NCBI GenBank assembly: GCA_946902875.1
Contig: OX336339.1
Coordinates: 1,854,397 to 1,918,396 of the forward strand
Source: Nematopogon swammerdamellus
Taxonomy: Eukaryota; Arthropoda; Insecta; Lepidoptera; Adelidae
DNA: 64,000 nt
Reading direction: 5' to 3'
Part shown: in pieces, positions 23,405-34,590 of the stretch
Numbering within the stretch: the stretch's first letter is position 1
Layout of the letters: each line of letters starts with the position of its first letter
Notes under the pieces: model-generated
Seen by the model: the letters and a program-made list of their open reading frames with translations, nothing else
Databases searched by the model: none
What the model was told of the DNA's origin: nothing
Program-made: the position numbers and the translations under genes

Positions 23405-24048
23405 GTCAAACTTATAACACCCCTCCGTTTTTTTCGTCGGGGGTTAAAAACAAAACTAAGGCAGAACTCCATCACTTAGTACTAACAAAAATATATAGTG
23501 CTAGAATGTTTGTTCGAGCCAGCATTTAAGCCTCTACTCCTCGGGTCATCTGTACGGTAGGATTGATACAGACATATGATAAGTTACAGATAAGTATAGG
23601 CAATGTTCTAGGTTTTCAATCTACAGGATTCTCTTTAGTGAACCAAAACGTTGAAACAGCAAGTTTTTTAACTTCGCTCGATAGAAAAAAAAATCCAAAT
23701 ATTCATCTATTTTTACAGCAATTTCTATTGTAAAAATATAAAGATTTAATGTACATTTTTTAGAATTTTTCTCCAAATACAATTTTATATTCTTTATTGA
23801 ACCATAATTTTAAAAGTCACAAAGCTAACATTTTTCATACTTATTAAAATAAAAAATATTTGCGCATTATTCGCCTTCGCTTTGTTTTATCGTAAGTGCC
23901 TTGTGGCGATTCCATCCCGCTCTAGTAAAGAGGAAACTGCCTAAAGGGGAAACGGGGTGACGGCGCCCCTGTCCCCGCTCCCCATTCCGCTGAGCGCATG
24001 ACGTCACTATGAGTGGAACAGGCTTAATGCGTGACTGTATTATTGCAG

Positions 24049-24273
24049 AGTTGCGAGGAGCAGGAGGCGCGCGTGCGCGAGCTGCGCGCTCTGGCGGCGC
24101 GCGTGGCGGCGGAGACCGGCTCGCAGGCGCTGCAGGCGGACGCGGACGCGCTGGCTCGACGGCTCGACGCCGTGTGCGGCGCCGTGCGCACCCTCGCCGA
24201 CATCGGCGAGGCTCGCGCGCGGGCCAGGACGCGCGCACAGCACGCGCAGGACGCGCTACGACTCATGCACAAC
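24049..24273 (+). CDS. Msp300: Nesprin exon, spectrin-repeat segment after the giant intron
   Basis: The acceptor is tattattgcag|AGT and the donor is CACAAC|gtgagc; 75 codons, phase 0 at both ends. The product (SCEEQEARVRELRALAARVA, continuing to AQDALRLMHN) is a helical, alanine/arginine-rich coiled-coil segment in very GC-rich DNA. Because it starts in phase 0, it could also be joined to the short alternative exon MFE at 7518. A 25-bp minisatellite starts within about 15 bp of the donor. Confidence 0.85.
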
Positions 24274-24286
24274 GTGAGCTGCCTCA

Positions 24287-25105
24287 CATTACTTGCAACC
24301 AATGTACTTCACGTTACTTCCAACCAATGTACTTCATATGACTTGCGAATAATGTACTTCATATGACTTGCAAACAATGTACTTCACATTTATTGCAACC
24401 AATGCACTTCACGCTACTTGCAATCATTGTACTTCACATTGCGTGCAATCAATGTACTTCACATTACTTGCAACCAATGTACTTCACATTACTTGCAACC
24501 AATGTACTTCACATTACTTGCAACCAATGTGCTTCACATTTATTGTAACCAATGTACTTTACGCTACTTGCAATCATTGTACTTCACATTGCGTGCAATC
24601 AATGTACTTCACGCTACTTACAATCATTGTACTTCACATTACTTGCAACCAATGTACTTCACATTGCTAGCAACCAATTTACTTCACATTACTTGCATCC
24701 AATGTAGTTCACATTACTTGCAACCAATGTACTTCACATTACTTGCATTGCAACCAATGTACTTCACACTCTTACAATCATTGTACTTCACATTACTTGC
24801 AATCATTGTACTTCACATTACTTCTAACCAATGTACTTCATATGACTTGCAAACAATGTACTTCACATTACTTGCAACCAATATACTTCACATTGCTTGC
24901 AACCAATGTACTTCACGCTACTTGCAACAAATTTACCTATTTCATATGACTAGCAACCAATGTACTTCACATTGGTTGCAACCAATGTACTTCATATGAC
25001 TTGCAGCCAATGTACTTCACATTACTTGGCAACCAATATACTTCACATTAATTGCAACCAAATTATACTTATCATTGTTTCAAACCAATGTACTTTACAT
25101 TGCTT
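24287..25105 (+). repeat. 25-bp minisatellite, roughly 30 copies
   Basis: The unit is caaccaatgtacttcacatt + acttg with point variants (ttacttc, gcgtgcaatc, tatgacttg). It begins within about 15 bp of the donor at 24274. Because the unit lacks stops and 25 is not a multiple of 3, all + frames stay open over long stretches (QCTSHYLQPMYFTLL); these are not genes. Confidence 0.92.
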
Positions 25106-25109
25106 GCGT

Positions 25110-25190
25110 CCTTGGACTCGATACAGAGCCGAGCCATCCGGCATGGCGGTGACCAGAAACTCACAGATGGTCCGGAGAATATTTATGAAG
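25110..25190 (+). pseudogene. Small LINE reverse transcriptase fragment
   Basis: The + strand reads LDSIQSRAIRHGGDQKLTDG, matching 'ALDSIQRRAIRLIGD' of the LINE at 45.1 kb. It lies between the 25-bp minisatellite and the large nesprin exon. Confidence 0.55.
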
Positions 25191-25441
25191 CTAATGTGAG
25201 TGGAAGCGTTGGGAATATCGGGCTCGCACTAGACGCACATACCTGAACCAGATGGAGCAGTGTGAAAAAGAGGCGTCAGAGGCCTATCAGAATCGGGGCA
25301 CGTAGAGATCCTTTGTCTCTGCCTGCCGCATTGTGAAAAAAGTGTATTTGCAACTATATTATATCTATAATTGTTTAGTGACACATGTTTCAAAAGACGC
25401 AGAAAGATTTTACTTCATATTTACAAAACGCTCTCTTGCAG

Positions 25442-27766
25442 GACCTGGCGCCCGTACACGAAGACAGCGAGATAGTTGAGGACAAGCTGGTAGCGCTACG
25501 AGACAACCTGCTCTCGCTGGGCCGCGCCGAGGGCGACATCGCGCCGGCGGTCGCCGAGCTGCCGGAGATCGACCGCGACGCCGGCTCCGGCGACACCTCC
25601 ATCGTCAAGATCCTCGAGCTGTGGCAGCTCATGTTCCGTGACACCTTCCTGCACTACCACCGGCTCTCCTCGTCGCTCGTGCGCAGCGGCGACGCCGACA
25701 CGGCGCTGCGGCTCTGGCGCGAGTACCTACTCGACCTCCAGTCCTTCCTCTCGGGCTCCATCCCGGAGGACTACGAGAACCTCACCGAGCACCGCCACCT
25801 GTGCAAGGTGCACCAGAATCTCCTATCCTCGCAGCGCTCCGTGCTGCTAGCGGACGGCAAGGGGCGCAAGCTCGGCGACGAAGCGCTCGCCGAGAAATTC
25901 AACGTACTGACGAACCTGCATAACGAGACGCTAGCGCGGATTGTCGAGAGGCACGACGAGGTGAGCTCGCGCATCGCCTCCTGGGAGGACTACAGGGACT
26001 GCCAGAACCGACTGCTGCGGTGGCTCAAGCACATGGAGCGGGAGAAGGAGAAGCTCCAACTGCGCTACGTCCACATGAGGAGAGTCGATAAAGTGTTGGC
26101 GCGTATACAAAATTTGCTGGACCAAATTCCCGACGGACGAAGTCAATGTCGCACCCTCATGGAGAGGCTGAAATTCGTACTCGAATTCAGCGACGAAGCT
26201 TATGGAGCTTCGGTTAGGATGGAGTCCTCCGGAGTCGTTAAAAGGGTCGACAATCTACAGGCCGGATTAGAAACGTGGCGAGATTTCCTCGTTAGAATAA
26301 TTCGGCTAATCGGCGAGTATGAAACTCTAGTCACCGACCTACAAAAATTATACATGGATACTCAGGACACGATCCTGTCGTACTCCGACGAGGATCGCAT
26401 TTCGAGGCCGCACTTGAAAACGTTAATCCAGACATTCCATGAACTGCAATCAGCGATATCTAAGACGACGGCTCAGCTGGAAGCTCTCAGCGTCATCCAG
26501 GAGCAGCTGAAGGAGTGTCTCAGTCCACAAGACATCAGGACAATCAACCAGAGAATATGGCAGCTGCGTCAGCAGCAAGCCGACCTTGAACACCAGCTTT
26601 CGATTATCGGCCACCGATTGCAGGAAAGGCTGGAGGTTTACGCGATCTTTGAATCGCGCCTCACCAAATTCGTCGAATGGATGTGCGCACTCGAAAACCG
26701 TCTCGAAAAAACTAGTCAAACCGGCGAGGTCGGCGCCGCAGATCCCCATGACTTAATTCGAAGAATAAATTCAGATATTCAAGCTGAAACGTTGATGAAG
26801 GTGCGCGAGTTCGACTGGCTCGTCGAAACCGGTACCGCGCTCGTCGAGCTGTCCCGAATGGACGAGAAGTCATACAGCAAGGAAACGAAAAACCGCATTA
26901 AGAATATCCAGCATAGGTGGGCTCATTTGCTCGAGTCGAGCAGAGCGCGAGTCACAAAGATAACGCAACTGCTCGATACGATCCTACAACTGGAGGAGAG
27001 GCTGTCGGAGATTAGGATACGCCTGCACGCAGTCGAATCTCAGATGAGTCAGCCGATAGTGCTCGAAAACCTCCGACCGAAAGACGTCGATCAGAGATCG
27101 ACGGAGCGCGACGAGATACAAAAGACCATAGATCGCGAGAGCGGCGAAATCGGAGAGGTGTTGAACCACTGCGAGCTCGTGTTCAACGACCCGGACACGT
27201 TACGTGGCAACTTCGACGTCCGAAACCTCCGAACCGGCGCCGACATCGTCGAGCGCAAGTGGCGCGCTCTTTGCGATACATCTGGCCGCCGCAAGCAGAC
27301 GCTGAGGAATGTGCGAAAGGCGACCGAGGTCCTCGAGACAAGTCTACAGAAGATCGAACGGCAACTATCGGAGCTTGAGAAGCGGGTCGAGAAGATCGAA
27401 GAGAGAAGACGCAAGGGGAAGACGGAGGATACGGACGCGCAGGCGGAGTTGGTACTCCGGGAGTTGAGGAAAATGGAGGACGGTGTGATTTCACTCGAGC
27501 GCGCCCACGCAGACATCACCAGCGCTTCCGGCGTCGAGCTCCGTGGCGCCGCGGCCGACGATGCGGCGCGCGTGCGCAGCGTGGGGAGCCGCTGGCGGGC
27601 GGCGCAGGCGCGTCTCACCTCGCTCGACGTGGACGCGCACCGCAAGTTCGTGGACGCGCACGGGCAGCTCGTGGTTGCGCTCGCGCAGGCCGACGTGCGG
27701 CTCACGCGCGCACAGCACCTCCCCGCCGACCCCGACGACATACCCGCCAGACTTCGGGAACTCGAC
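25442..27766 (+). CDS. Msp300: Nesprin large exon, about seven spectrin repeats
   Basis: A single 2,325-bp exon (775 codons) lies between acceptor ctctcttgcag|GAC and donor CTCGAC|gtgagt, phase 0 at both ends. The translation contains repeated helical units of roughly 105-115 residues with conserved Trp positions (LELWQLMFRD, LETWRDFLVR, VERKWRALCD, VGSRWRAAQ), as in spectrin/nesprin rods. The frame continues about 57 bp upstream of the acceptor to an in-frame ATG at 25385, but the AG|GAC junction fits the upstream exon and that stretch reads as intron. This exon is the most confident coding region in the window. Confidence 0.95.
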
Positions 27767-28069
27767 GTGAGTCTTTCATTACTACGAGTCTAATGTAATC
27801 TAATGCTTTTGCAATTTTCATCACTACCTAAAATTAATCATAGGAATTGTTAAATCAACCGCATTTATTGTATTTTGTCATTTATTTAACTTTATTCTAA
27901 ATTTATTTCATTATGTAGTTTTAGTTGATAAGTTATGTGTGTGTAAATGTGGAAACTTTACCGTTCTAGGTTTTTAGAGTAAGTAGGTACTTTATCGTAC
28001 CTTATTTAGTAATATATTTTGAACTGTATATTTTCCTAAAATTTGAAAATAAAAACAAATAAAATAAAG

Positions 28070-28282
28070 GAGGTGGAGCGGGCTGTTCGTGAGTGCGACA
28101 CTCTGGCGGCCTCGGCGGACCGGCTGGCGGAGTGCGTGCTGACGAGCGCGGCGGCTGCAGACACCGCCGAGCTCGGCGTCGGCGACATGGTGGCCGAGTA
28201 CCGCGCCCTGCTGGACGACGTCGGCGCGCGGCTGCTGGAGGCGCGACGCGACCTCACAGGCGACGTCGACTCCGCCGTACAG
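28070..28282 (+). CDS. Msp300: Nesprin exon, spectrin-repeat segment
   Basis: The acceptor is aaaataaag|GAG (weak, purine-rich) and the donor is GTACAG|gttagt; 71 codons, phase 0 at both ends. The helical translation EVERAVRECDTLAASADRLA continues to DLTGDVDSAVQ. The atypical acceptor makes the 5' edge less secure than the frame. The following intron carries a fragment of a LINE reverse transcriptase. Confidence 0.85.
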
Positions 28283-28419
28283 GTTAGTTCATATACAGGG
28301 TGTTGGAACAGCCAGTACATTAAATTTAGGAAATTATTATTGGGATCATTAGTACCTGGATAATTAGGAAATTATTGTGGGATCACTGGAATCATTAGGA
28401 AATTATTGTGGGATCATTG

Positions 28420-28612
28420 TAGGAGTGGGGAAAGATATTCCCTGGGAGCCCGTTTCACACCTTTGCAGTGCGGCACAAGAACGATTTAGAGAATCGTGCA
28501 GTTCGAAGAACTCTTCTGTCGACTACAAAGGGTTGTTCCGCGAGAGTATGGCGGGTTTGCCGAAGGCGAACATGATACGGGAAGCAAGTTCGTCAGAGCG
28601 GCGGCCATAGTA
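28420..28612 (-). pseudogene. LINE reverse transcriptase C-terminal fragment in a nesprin intron
   Basis: Nearly the same DNA as 45229-45430 (shared 'cctgggagcccgt', 'tgcagtgcggcacaagaacg', 'gagagtatggcgggtttg') and in the same orientation, so it is a fragment of the same LINE family on the minus strand. It is preceded by a short tandem 'aggaaattattgtgggatcat'-type repeat. Confidence 0.75.
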
Positions 28613-28727
28613 GTACCGATATATCAATATACCTATATCAATATATCAATCAATACAAATAATCGTCATCTCCTTGACGTCTCCATCTCCAAAAACAATG
28701 TTTTACAGAGTGACTGTACATTTCCAG

Positions 28728-29107
28728 GTGGAAACGCTCAAATTTGAAACGGACGCCGCACTGCAGGTCGACACGCTGACTTCGCGCGAGACCTATCGCG
28801 CCGAGCTCCTGGTCGCCGCGAGCGAAGCGGCCGAGTCGCTGGAAGCCCTGCGCGGCGTACTCGAGACCGAGACCAGGGAGAACGCCAGCGGGGACGAGCT
28901 GGCGGCGGCCGCGCGTGCCGTCGCCAAAGCTGGCGCCGAACCTGCCCAGCCGATCGAGCTAGCCAAGCATCTGTCTGAGCTGCTGCTGACGGAATGCGAC
29001 GCGACTGAGGATGAAGCGCTGCTCGGCGAGGTTGGATCGCTTGCGCTGCGCTACGAGGAGCTGTTGGCACAGGCCAAGAAGCGCGAGCTACAGATCAACA
29101 ACTTGAG
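28728..29107 (+). CDS. Msp300: Nesprin exon, spectrin-repeat segment
   Basis: The acceptor is catttccag|GTG and the donor is ACTTGAG|gttaga, leaving phase 2 (126 codons + 2 nt). The product VETLKFETDAALQVDTLTSR continues to EELLAQAKKRELQINNLR and is a long helical segment. The phase-2 end matches the one-base start of the next exon (AG|C, Ser). Confidence 0.9.
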
Positions 29108-29296
29108 GTTAGAACGATCGTGTTTCGTTTTGCTTTTAAACGGTTTAGGTGTGATTCCATTTTCGAATTGAAACGTTGGAAGTCTATAAGGTCTAAAGTG
29201 CCAAAACGATGAAACGGAAAACATAAGCCCCGAAATACGATTTTGTATGGAGAAAAATAGTCACGTGAATAACCTCTATATTTTGCTCTTAAGGGG

Positions 29297-29914
29297 ACCC
29301 CCCCTTAAGAGTAGTTACTGGGCAAAACATCACATCATATTATCCTAACTATAGCCATATTTCAATAGATATAACTATAATTTATATGTTTATAGTTAGG
29401 TAAAGATTCAAGGTATAATGTGTGATAGATTATTGTAATATAATCTTGTAAATTCTCTGAAAAATAAGTGGGTGAAAAGTGGTGAAAACGTTCGAAAATG
29501 CATTTGCTACTCTCGTTACAAATACGTCCATACAAAAAACGCTCGCGCACGGCAACGGCCCAAAATTTAGAATGTTCAAAGATAGTTCAGTGAAAAACCA
29601 TTTATTCTGTAAGCGTTTGAATTTATTTAGATGATTCTTAGTCTTATTGACTCTAAGCTCATTGGTGCATTTTTCGTATTAGGTGCATTTGTAAAAAATG
29701 GCGAGGGAAATAGCAAAGGCATTTTTGAACGATTTTACCACTTTTCAACCACATATTTTTAAGGGAATTTATAAGATTAAATTAAAAATAACGTAATCAC
29801 ATTATACCTTGAATCTTTACCCAACTATAGGCATATAAATTATAGTTAACTACTTGAAATATGGGTATGGTTAGGGAAATACGAAGTGCTTTTGCCTAGT
29901 ACCCCCCCTTAAGA
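29297..29914. mobile_element. TIR element between 14-bp direct repeats
   Basis: An identical 14-mer (accccccc then ttaaga) lies at 29297-29310 and 29901-29914. Between them, inverted ends of roughly 120 bp share 'taaagattcaaggtataatg' and 'tatagttaggtaaag'-like sequence. Lies in a nesprin intron. Confidence 0.75.
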
Positions 29915-30394
29915 CCCGAGTTTAGAGTATCACTAGGCCATGACACATAGAACATAATTGAAGTGAACCTTTGAAGTGAACACTCAATATAGATTTTTTT
30001 CATCACTTAGTCCCTAATAGACTTTCAAGCCTTCAATCTATTTTCAAAACGTTCGTTGCACACTGTACCCTGGTGTGCGTGCACTATTTATGTAATGTAC
30101 ATTTCTTCTAACTGTAGGTACTAACTCAGAATTTGAACAACCTGGATTGGTAGCTTAGCCTGGATAGCTTCGGAGGCGCAGTGGCACAGATTAGCAAAGT
30201 AAACAGCACGAGAACCTAACATGTGATGCTTGCTAACTTTCTCCGCATGATTTGCGACTGACTTCGCTTTTTTCTTCGTAGGTTGCCTCACTCTGCGTGC
30301 TACGCTCTCTCTTGTGAACAGTGAGTATTTGCTCTTTGGTATTTAAATAACACTTAAAAATCTAGGGGCGAGTCACTCTCGAGTGTCTTATTTT

Positions 30395-30565
30395 TAACTG
30401 ACTTCAAAAAAAGGGGGAGGTTCTCAATTCGACTGTATTTTTTTTTATGTTTGTTACCTCAGAACTTTCGACTGGGTGAACCGATTTTGATGATTCTTTT
30501 TTTATTTGAAAGCTGGTGCTTCCCATTTGGTGCCATTTTCAATTTGGTCAAGATCGGATTGGAAA
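30395..30565 (+). repeat. Interspersed repeat, 'ggaggttctca' family
   Basis: 'ttttaactgacttcaaaaaa', 'gggggaggttctcaattcga', 'tgaaccgattttgatgattc' and 'ggtcaagatcgga'. Reverse copies are at 35272-35452 and, more diverged, 14200-14352. Confidence 0.6.
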
Positions 30566-31057
30566 GGATCGGATTTCATAAATTTTTTATTTTTTGTCTT
30601 AATACTAAACTTAGATGTGTTACCGAGTACACTCGCTACTGCTACGAGTATACTCGTAGAGATGCAGCACTCTTCTAATACTTTTAAGAGGAAAATGTCG
30701 AATATTTTAGACACTTGTTTAATATTACTACTTATTCTTAAATACGTTACCGAGTACACTCGCTACTACTCCAGTGTACTCGTAGAGATGCAGTACCTAC
30801 AGTAGTTGTTTTACTTAATCGAATATATTTTCGTATATTTCAAACTATTATTTTAAATTTTGATACTCGAGAGTGACTCGCCTCTCGAACTTCAATAAAT
30901 ATTTATAATAACAAATTTGATATTTTACGTTATAGCAAAAGCGCTTACCCAAAAGCTGCTCAGTAAACTAAATCAAACTAAATCTAATGGTGTGTGTTCT
31001 TTATGGCGTTATCAATATCTGAATCTGAATTCGGTAGAGAAAACAAAAATGGGGGTG

Positions 31058-31120
31058 TCACGCCAAAGAAGTATAAATTCTAACGCCCGTAGCGTTAGAA
31101 TTTATACTTCTTTGGCGTGA
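31058..31120. repeat. Perfect 29-bp hairpin with 5-nt loop
   Basis: tcacgccaaagaagtataaa + ttctaacgc (31058-31086), loop ccgta, then its exact reverse complement (31092-31120). In a nesprin intron. Confidence 0.9.
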
Positions 31121-31283
31121 CTCTCTACTTCCCCCCTCCCTCCTAATTTGGATGCGGTGACGGTGACGATGACGATGACGAACTTTAATAATTTGTATGC
31201 GGTGGTGACGGATTACGATGACGTTTTTTCTGAGTTTACTCCCCCATTTTCAAAACGCACCTAAAGAAGTATTAGGTAACTGT

Positions 31284-31678
31284 CAGCCTCCGTAGCTCAG
31301 TGGTGCGGTCGGTCGACTGTCACTTGTTATTTGTTTAAAAATCATTCGTAGGCAATACATATTGCACTTGAATTCGTAAAGTTTTATAAATTGAATTCGT
31401 AAATACCTACTCAAAATAATCCACTTAATCAGAGCTGATCGTCGGTCCGATCATAAGCACACCTGGGTGCGGTCAGTGGATGGATGGGTTACCGCTCGAC
31501 CGTTGGAGGCTGACCGTGGTTCGGATGCCACGTAAACTGTAGGTCCCTTCCCTTCTCACCTTCCTAGGTGTTAGGGTTTAACCCGCCCGGCTTGGTACCG
31601 CCGCACTGAATAAAATGTCGGTCGAAACGGCTTGCAAATAGTTCGTGTTTTTCCGTCCAGCTCAGTGTACGACACGAC
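31284..31678 (+). repeat. tRNA/5S-headed SINE copy, interrupted
   Basis: Starts 'gtcagcctccgtagctcagtg' but about 110 bp of unrelated sequence separates the tRNA-like part (to about 31322) from the 5S-like part ('gtgcggtcagtggatggatg'). The 3' end is lost after 'cagctcagtgtacgacacga'. Confidence 0.7.
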
Positions 31679-31943
31679 GAAATTATTGAATTTTTGAAAA
31701 ATTTTGGAAAATCTCAAAAAGTTATAAACCGATTTTGGTCATTCAAATTGCACTTTGAACCTCTCCGGCAGACGGACATTTTGACATACAGTCCATCCAC
31801 GTACCTCTCATATCTGCGAAACTACAGGCAAATTTAATGTCACAATTTCATAAACCGGGGCACTATACTCGATCACGAAAAAATAAACATTTTCAATGTT
31901 AAAACTTCGTAATGGTGTCTTAAAACTTCGAACAACGTTGCAG

Positions 31944-32106
31944 CGAGGCCGGCCGTCTGACGTGCCCGCTCTGCTCCGACCGGAACTGGAAGCAGCTGGA
32001 CAACGACCTCTGGCGGCTGGAGCAGTGGCTCCAGTACGCCGAGGCCACTGAAGCGACGAGGGCCGAGCCGCCCACGCAGTACGAATTACTCGAGGACGCT
32101 ATACAG
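31944..32106 (+). CDS. Msp300: Nesprin exon with the conserved C-terminal '[16 protein letters not shown]' helix
   Basis: The acceptor is aacgttgcag|C and the donor is ATACAG|gtatct; one base completes the previous codon and the exon ends in phase 0. It encodes [19 protein letters not shown], then [19 protein letters not shown]. From family knowledge, the helix around [17 protein letters not shown] resembles the strongly conserved last spectrin repeats of nesprins. It carries a CPLC pair just before the helix. The tRNA/5S-headed SINE begins only about 35 bp after the donor. Confidence 0.93.
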
Positions 32107-32139
32107 GTATCTACAACGCCGCCACTCACTACCACTATT

Positions 32140-32512
32140 CTCGATAGCTCAGTGGTGCAGAGAGTCGACTGTTGCTATTGATTGTTAAGCAACGCTGGGT
32201 GCGGTCAGTACTTGGATGGGTGACCGCTCGACCGTTGGCGAGGCTGACCGTGGTTCGGATTCCACGTTAAACTGTAGGTCCCTTCCCTTCTTACCTTACT
32301 AGGTGGTAGGGTTCAACCCGCCCGGGTTGGTACCACCGCACTGAATGAAACGTCGGTCGAAACGGCTATGTAAATAGTTTGTGTTTTCCGTCAGTTCAGT
32401 GTAGCCGGCACGACCGAAGGGAAGCACTGACATGGCACCTAGTTCACCCGGTGTTATGGGCTGACATCACGGATGTTGTAGGTGATCTAGCCAACCGTGC
32501 CAGTTTCTTCCT
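32140..32512 (+). repeat. tRNA/5S-headed SINE copy with snapback tail
   Basis: Same family; the head is best preserved here ('gttaagcaacgctgggtgcg', 'gtcagtacttggatgggtga'). It starts about 35 bp after a nesprin donor. Its 3' end is followed at 32513-32540 by an inverted copy of 'acaacatccgtgatgtcagc', giving a small hairpin, then (aataaata)n. Confidence 0.8.
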
Positions 32513-33338
32513 ACAACATCCGTGATGTCAGCCCATAAATAATAAATAATAAATAAATAATAATAAATATCCGTTTATTGGATGAAATCATTATGCTATT
32601 ATGGATGAAATCATTATTATAAATAGTTTCAATAAATAGTTTCTATTATATACAGGGTGTCCCAGAAACCGACGATAATCCTTTAACAGGAGATAGGGCT
32701 GCTAATTACCTCTCAGAATATCTAATTTTAGGTTTAGTAAAAATGGCTTAGTTTTTGAGATATTGTCATTTTTGTAAAAATCCAAAATTTTCTCCCTCAG
32801 CTCATTTTTTTAAATGCCACAAGTACAAATGTAAGATTTTCTTAAATCTATTTTTTGTCAAATACTCCTGAAAAGTAAGGCTTTCACATGGTATAATTTA
32901 TTTTTTCATATTTAATCCTGTTTAGCTGAAAAACGACTTAAGATCCACATGTTAAAATTTTTTCAGCCTCATCCCTTGAGTTTGGCCCTTTGCGGTGAAA
33001 AAAAAAAATTACTACACGAAAGTGGCATTATGCAACAAAAATATACCCATCTAATGTAGTTTTTAAAATGGTACATCACTTACCGATTTGCCCAATAATT
33101 TATGAGATATTGTTATTTAACTGCAAAAGGACCGCGGAATTTGATAACTGTTCTACCAAGTACGAATAGGAATAAAATAAACACTTGAAGTAATTGGTCT
33201 TTATTAACCTGTTAAAGTAGATGTTCATATTGTTTACAACCTGCACAAATGCTAGCTCGACATCTTCTCATAAATGCCCGGTTGATGCGTCGAGCAAGTA
33301 CTCGATGCAAGTGCAGATACGTCCACCTATGCTATGTA

Positions 33339-33482
33339 GTTAGTGTTTTCCGTCCAGTTCAGTGTAGCCGGCACGACCGAAGGCAAGCACTGACGTGGCA
33401 CCAAGTTCATCCGGTGTTATGGGCTGACATCACGGATGTTGTAGGTGATGTAGCCAACCATGTCAGTTTACATAAAAAAAAA
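33339..33482 (+). repeat. SINE 3' fragment inserted in the foldback element
   Basis: 'cgtccagttcagtgtagccg' to 'catgtcagtttacataaaaa'. It interrupts the left arm of the mariner-type element, so it is younger than that element. Confidence 0.75.
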
Positions 33483-33640
33483 CCTGAGCTACTGCCTTAA
33501 TTCTTTCTTTGAGCTCTATCAAGTTTTCTACCGGTTTCCCGTAAACTTTTTCTTTTAAATAGCCCCAATAATAAAAATCTAACGGATTTAAATCCGGTGA
33601 TCTAGACGTCCGGTCTATCTGTGGGGATGCAAGACGTCCG

Positions 33641-33898
33641 TTGAATTGTAGAGACTTTAAACGGGCGAATTATCTTGAGTTTCTGCAACAGGAGCTTCAG
33701 AGCCTTTTAGAAGATGTACCATTGGCCATACGGAGGTGGTTGCAAAATGATGGCTGCCCAGTCCATTACGCTAGAGAAGTGCGTAATTTTTTAGACCAAG
33801 CATATCGAGTACTTGCTCGACGCATCAACCGGGCATTTGTGAGAAGATGTCGAGCTAGCATTTGTGCAGGTGGTAAACAATTTGAACATCTCCTTTAA
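33641..33898 (+). pseudogene. Transposase fragment in right arm of foldback element
   Basis: 85 open codons with 'LLEDVPLAIRRWLQNDGCPVHY', then 'REVRNFLDQAY', joined by a deletion to the C-terminal end 'RVLARRINRAFVRRCR...FEHLL'-stop. The segment with SPDLNPLD is missing from this strand and lies inverted at 33490-33632. The pattern D-G-C-P-x-H is the second catalytic Asp region of the mariner-like DDE/D transposases of insects. Confidence 0.7.
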
Positions 33899-34590
33899 AC
33901 AGGTTAATAAAGACCAATTTACTTCAAGTGTTTATTTTATTACTATTCGTACTTGGTAGAACAGTTATCAAATTCCGGGGTCCTTTTGCAGTTAAATAAC
34001 AATATCTCATAAATTATTGGGCAAATCGGTAAGTGATGTACCATTTTAAAAACTACATTAGATGGGCGTATTTTTGTTGCATAATGCCACTTTAGTGTAC
34101 TAATTTTTTTTTTCACCGCGAAGGGCCAAACTCAAGGGATAAGGCCGAAAAAATGTTAACATGTGGCTCTTAAGTCGTTTTTCAGCTAAACAGGATTAAA
34201 CCTGAAAAAATAAATTATACCGTGTGAAAGCCTTACTTTTCAGGAATATTTGACAAAAAATTGATTTAAGAAATCTTACATTTGTACTTGTGGCATTTAA
34301 AAAAATGAGCTGAGGGAGAAAATTTTGGATTTTTACAAAAATGACAATATCTCAAAAACTAAGCCATTTTTAATAAACCTAAAATTAGATATTCTGAGAG
34401 GTAATTAGCAGCCCTATCTCCTGTTAAAGGATTATCGTCGGTTTCTGGGACACCCTGTATAATCTATTCGAAAAATAAAACAATTGTTTGATATTTTGCG
34501 GATGCTTTCCTGGTAGGCGTTTCTATCTCTTTTATAATATTCCTCAGGCAGAGCAGGTTGTAGAGCGTGGGCGTGTGATGCATTTCGCAG

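Larger units (their letters stand above)
2677..24048 (+). other. Msp300: Giant nesprin intron (21.4 kb)
   Basis: Bounded by GTCACG|gtgagt and tattgcag|AGT, both phase 0. No spectrin-like coding sequence was seen inside on the + strand. The contents are MITEs, SINE-like repeats, a hAT remnant, a THAP exon, a candidate alternative first exon, tandem repeats and poly(C) tracts. Stretches with nothing recognisable include about 6660-7200, 8290-9100, 10504-10830, 11000-12080, 18560-18900, 19605-21180 and 23405-24000. Confidence 0.75.
32651..34460. mobile_element. Foldback mariner/IS630-type element with inverted transposase halves
   Basis: The termini tacagggtgtcccagaaacc and ggtttctgggacaccctgta are inverted, with TA at both edges, as in Tc1/mariner/IS630 elements. 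The arms stay inverted for about 660 bp (32651-33315 and 33797-34460), and each carries the 3' end of a transposase gene in outward sense. The + strand at 33641-33898 reads LEDVPLAIRRWLQNDGCPVH, then YAREVRNFLDQAY and RVLARRINRAFVRR. The minus strand at about 33632-33490 reads RSPDLNPLDFYYWGYLKEKV. So the SPDLNPLD catalytic part is inverted relative to the upstream part. A truncated SINE (33339-33480) interrupts the left arm. No intact transposase remains. Confidence 0.8.

Noticed and set aside
24363..25000. Cys/His-rich 'CNQCTSHYLQPMYF' proteins resembling zinc fingers
   Set aside because: Artefact of the 25-bp minisatellite; the same peptide appears in every frame and no promoter or conserved spacing exists.
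27091..27741. 216-codon minus-strand frame opposite the large nesprin exon
   Set aside because: Serine/arginine-rich antisense shadow; the + strand frame has clear spectrin-repeat character.
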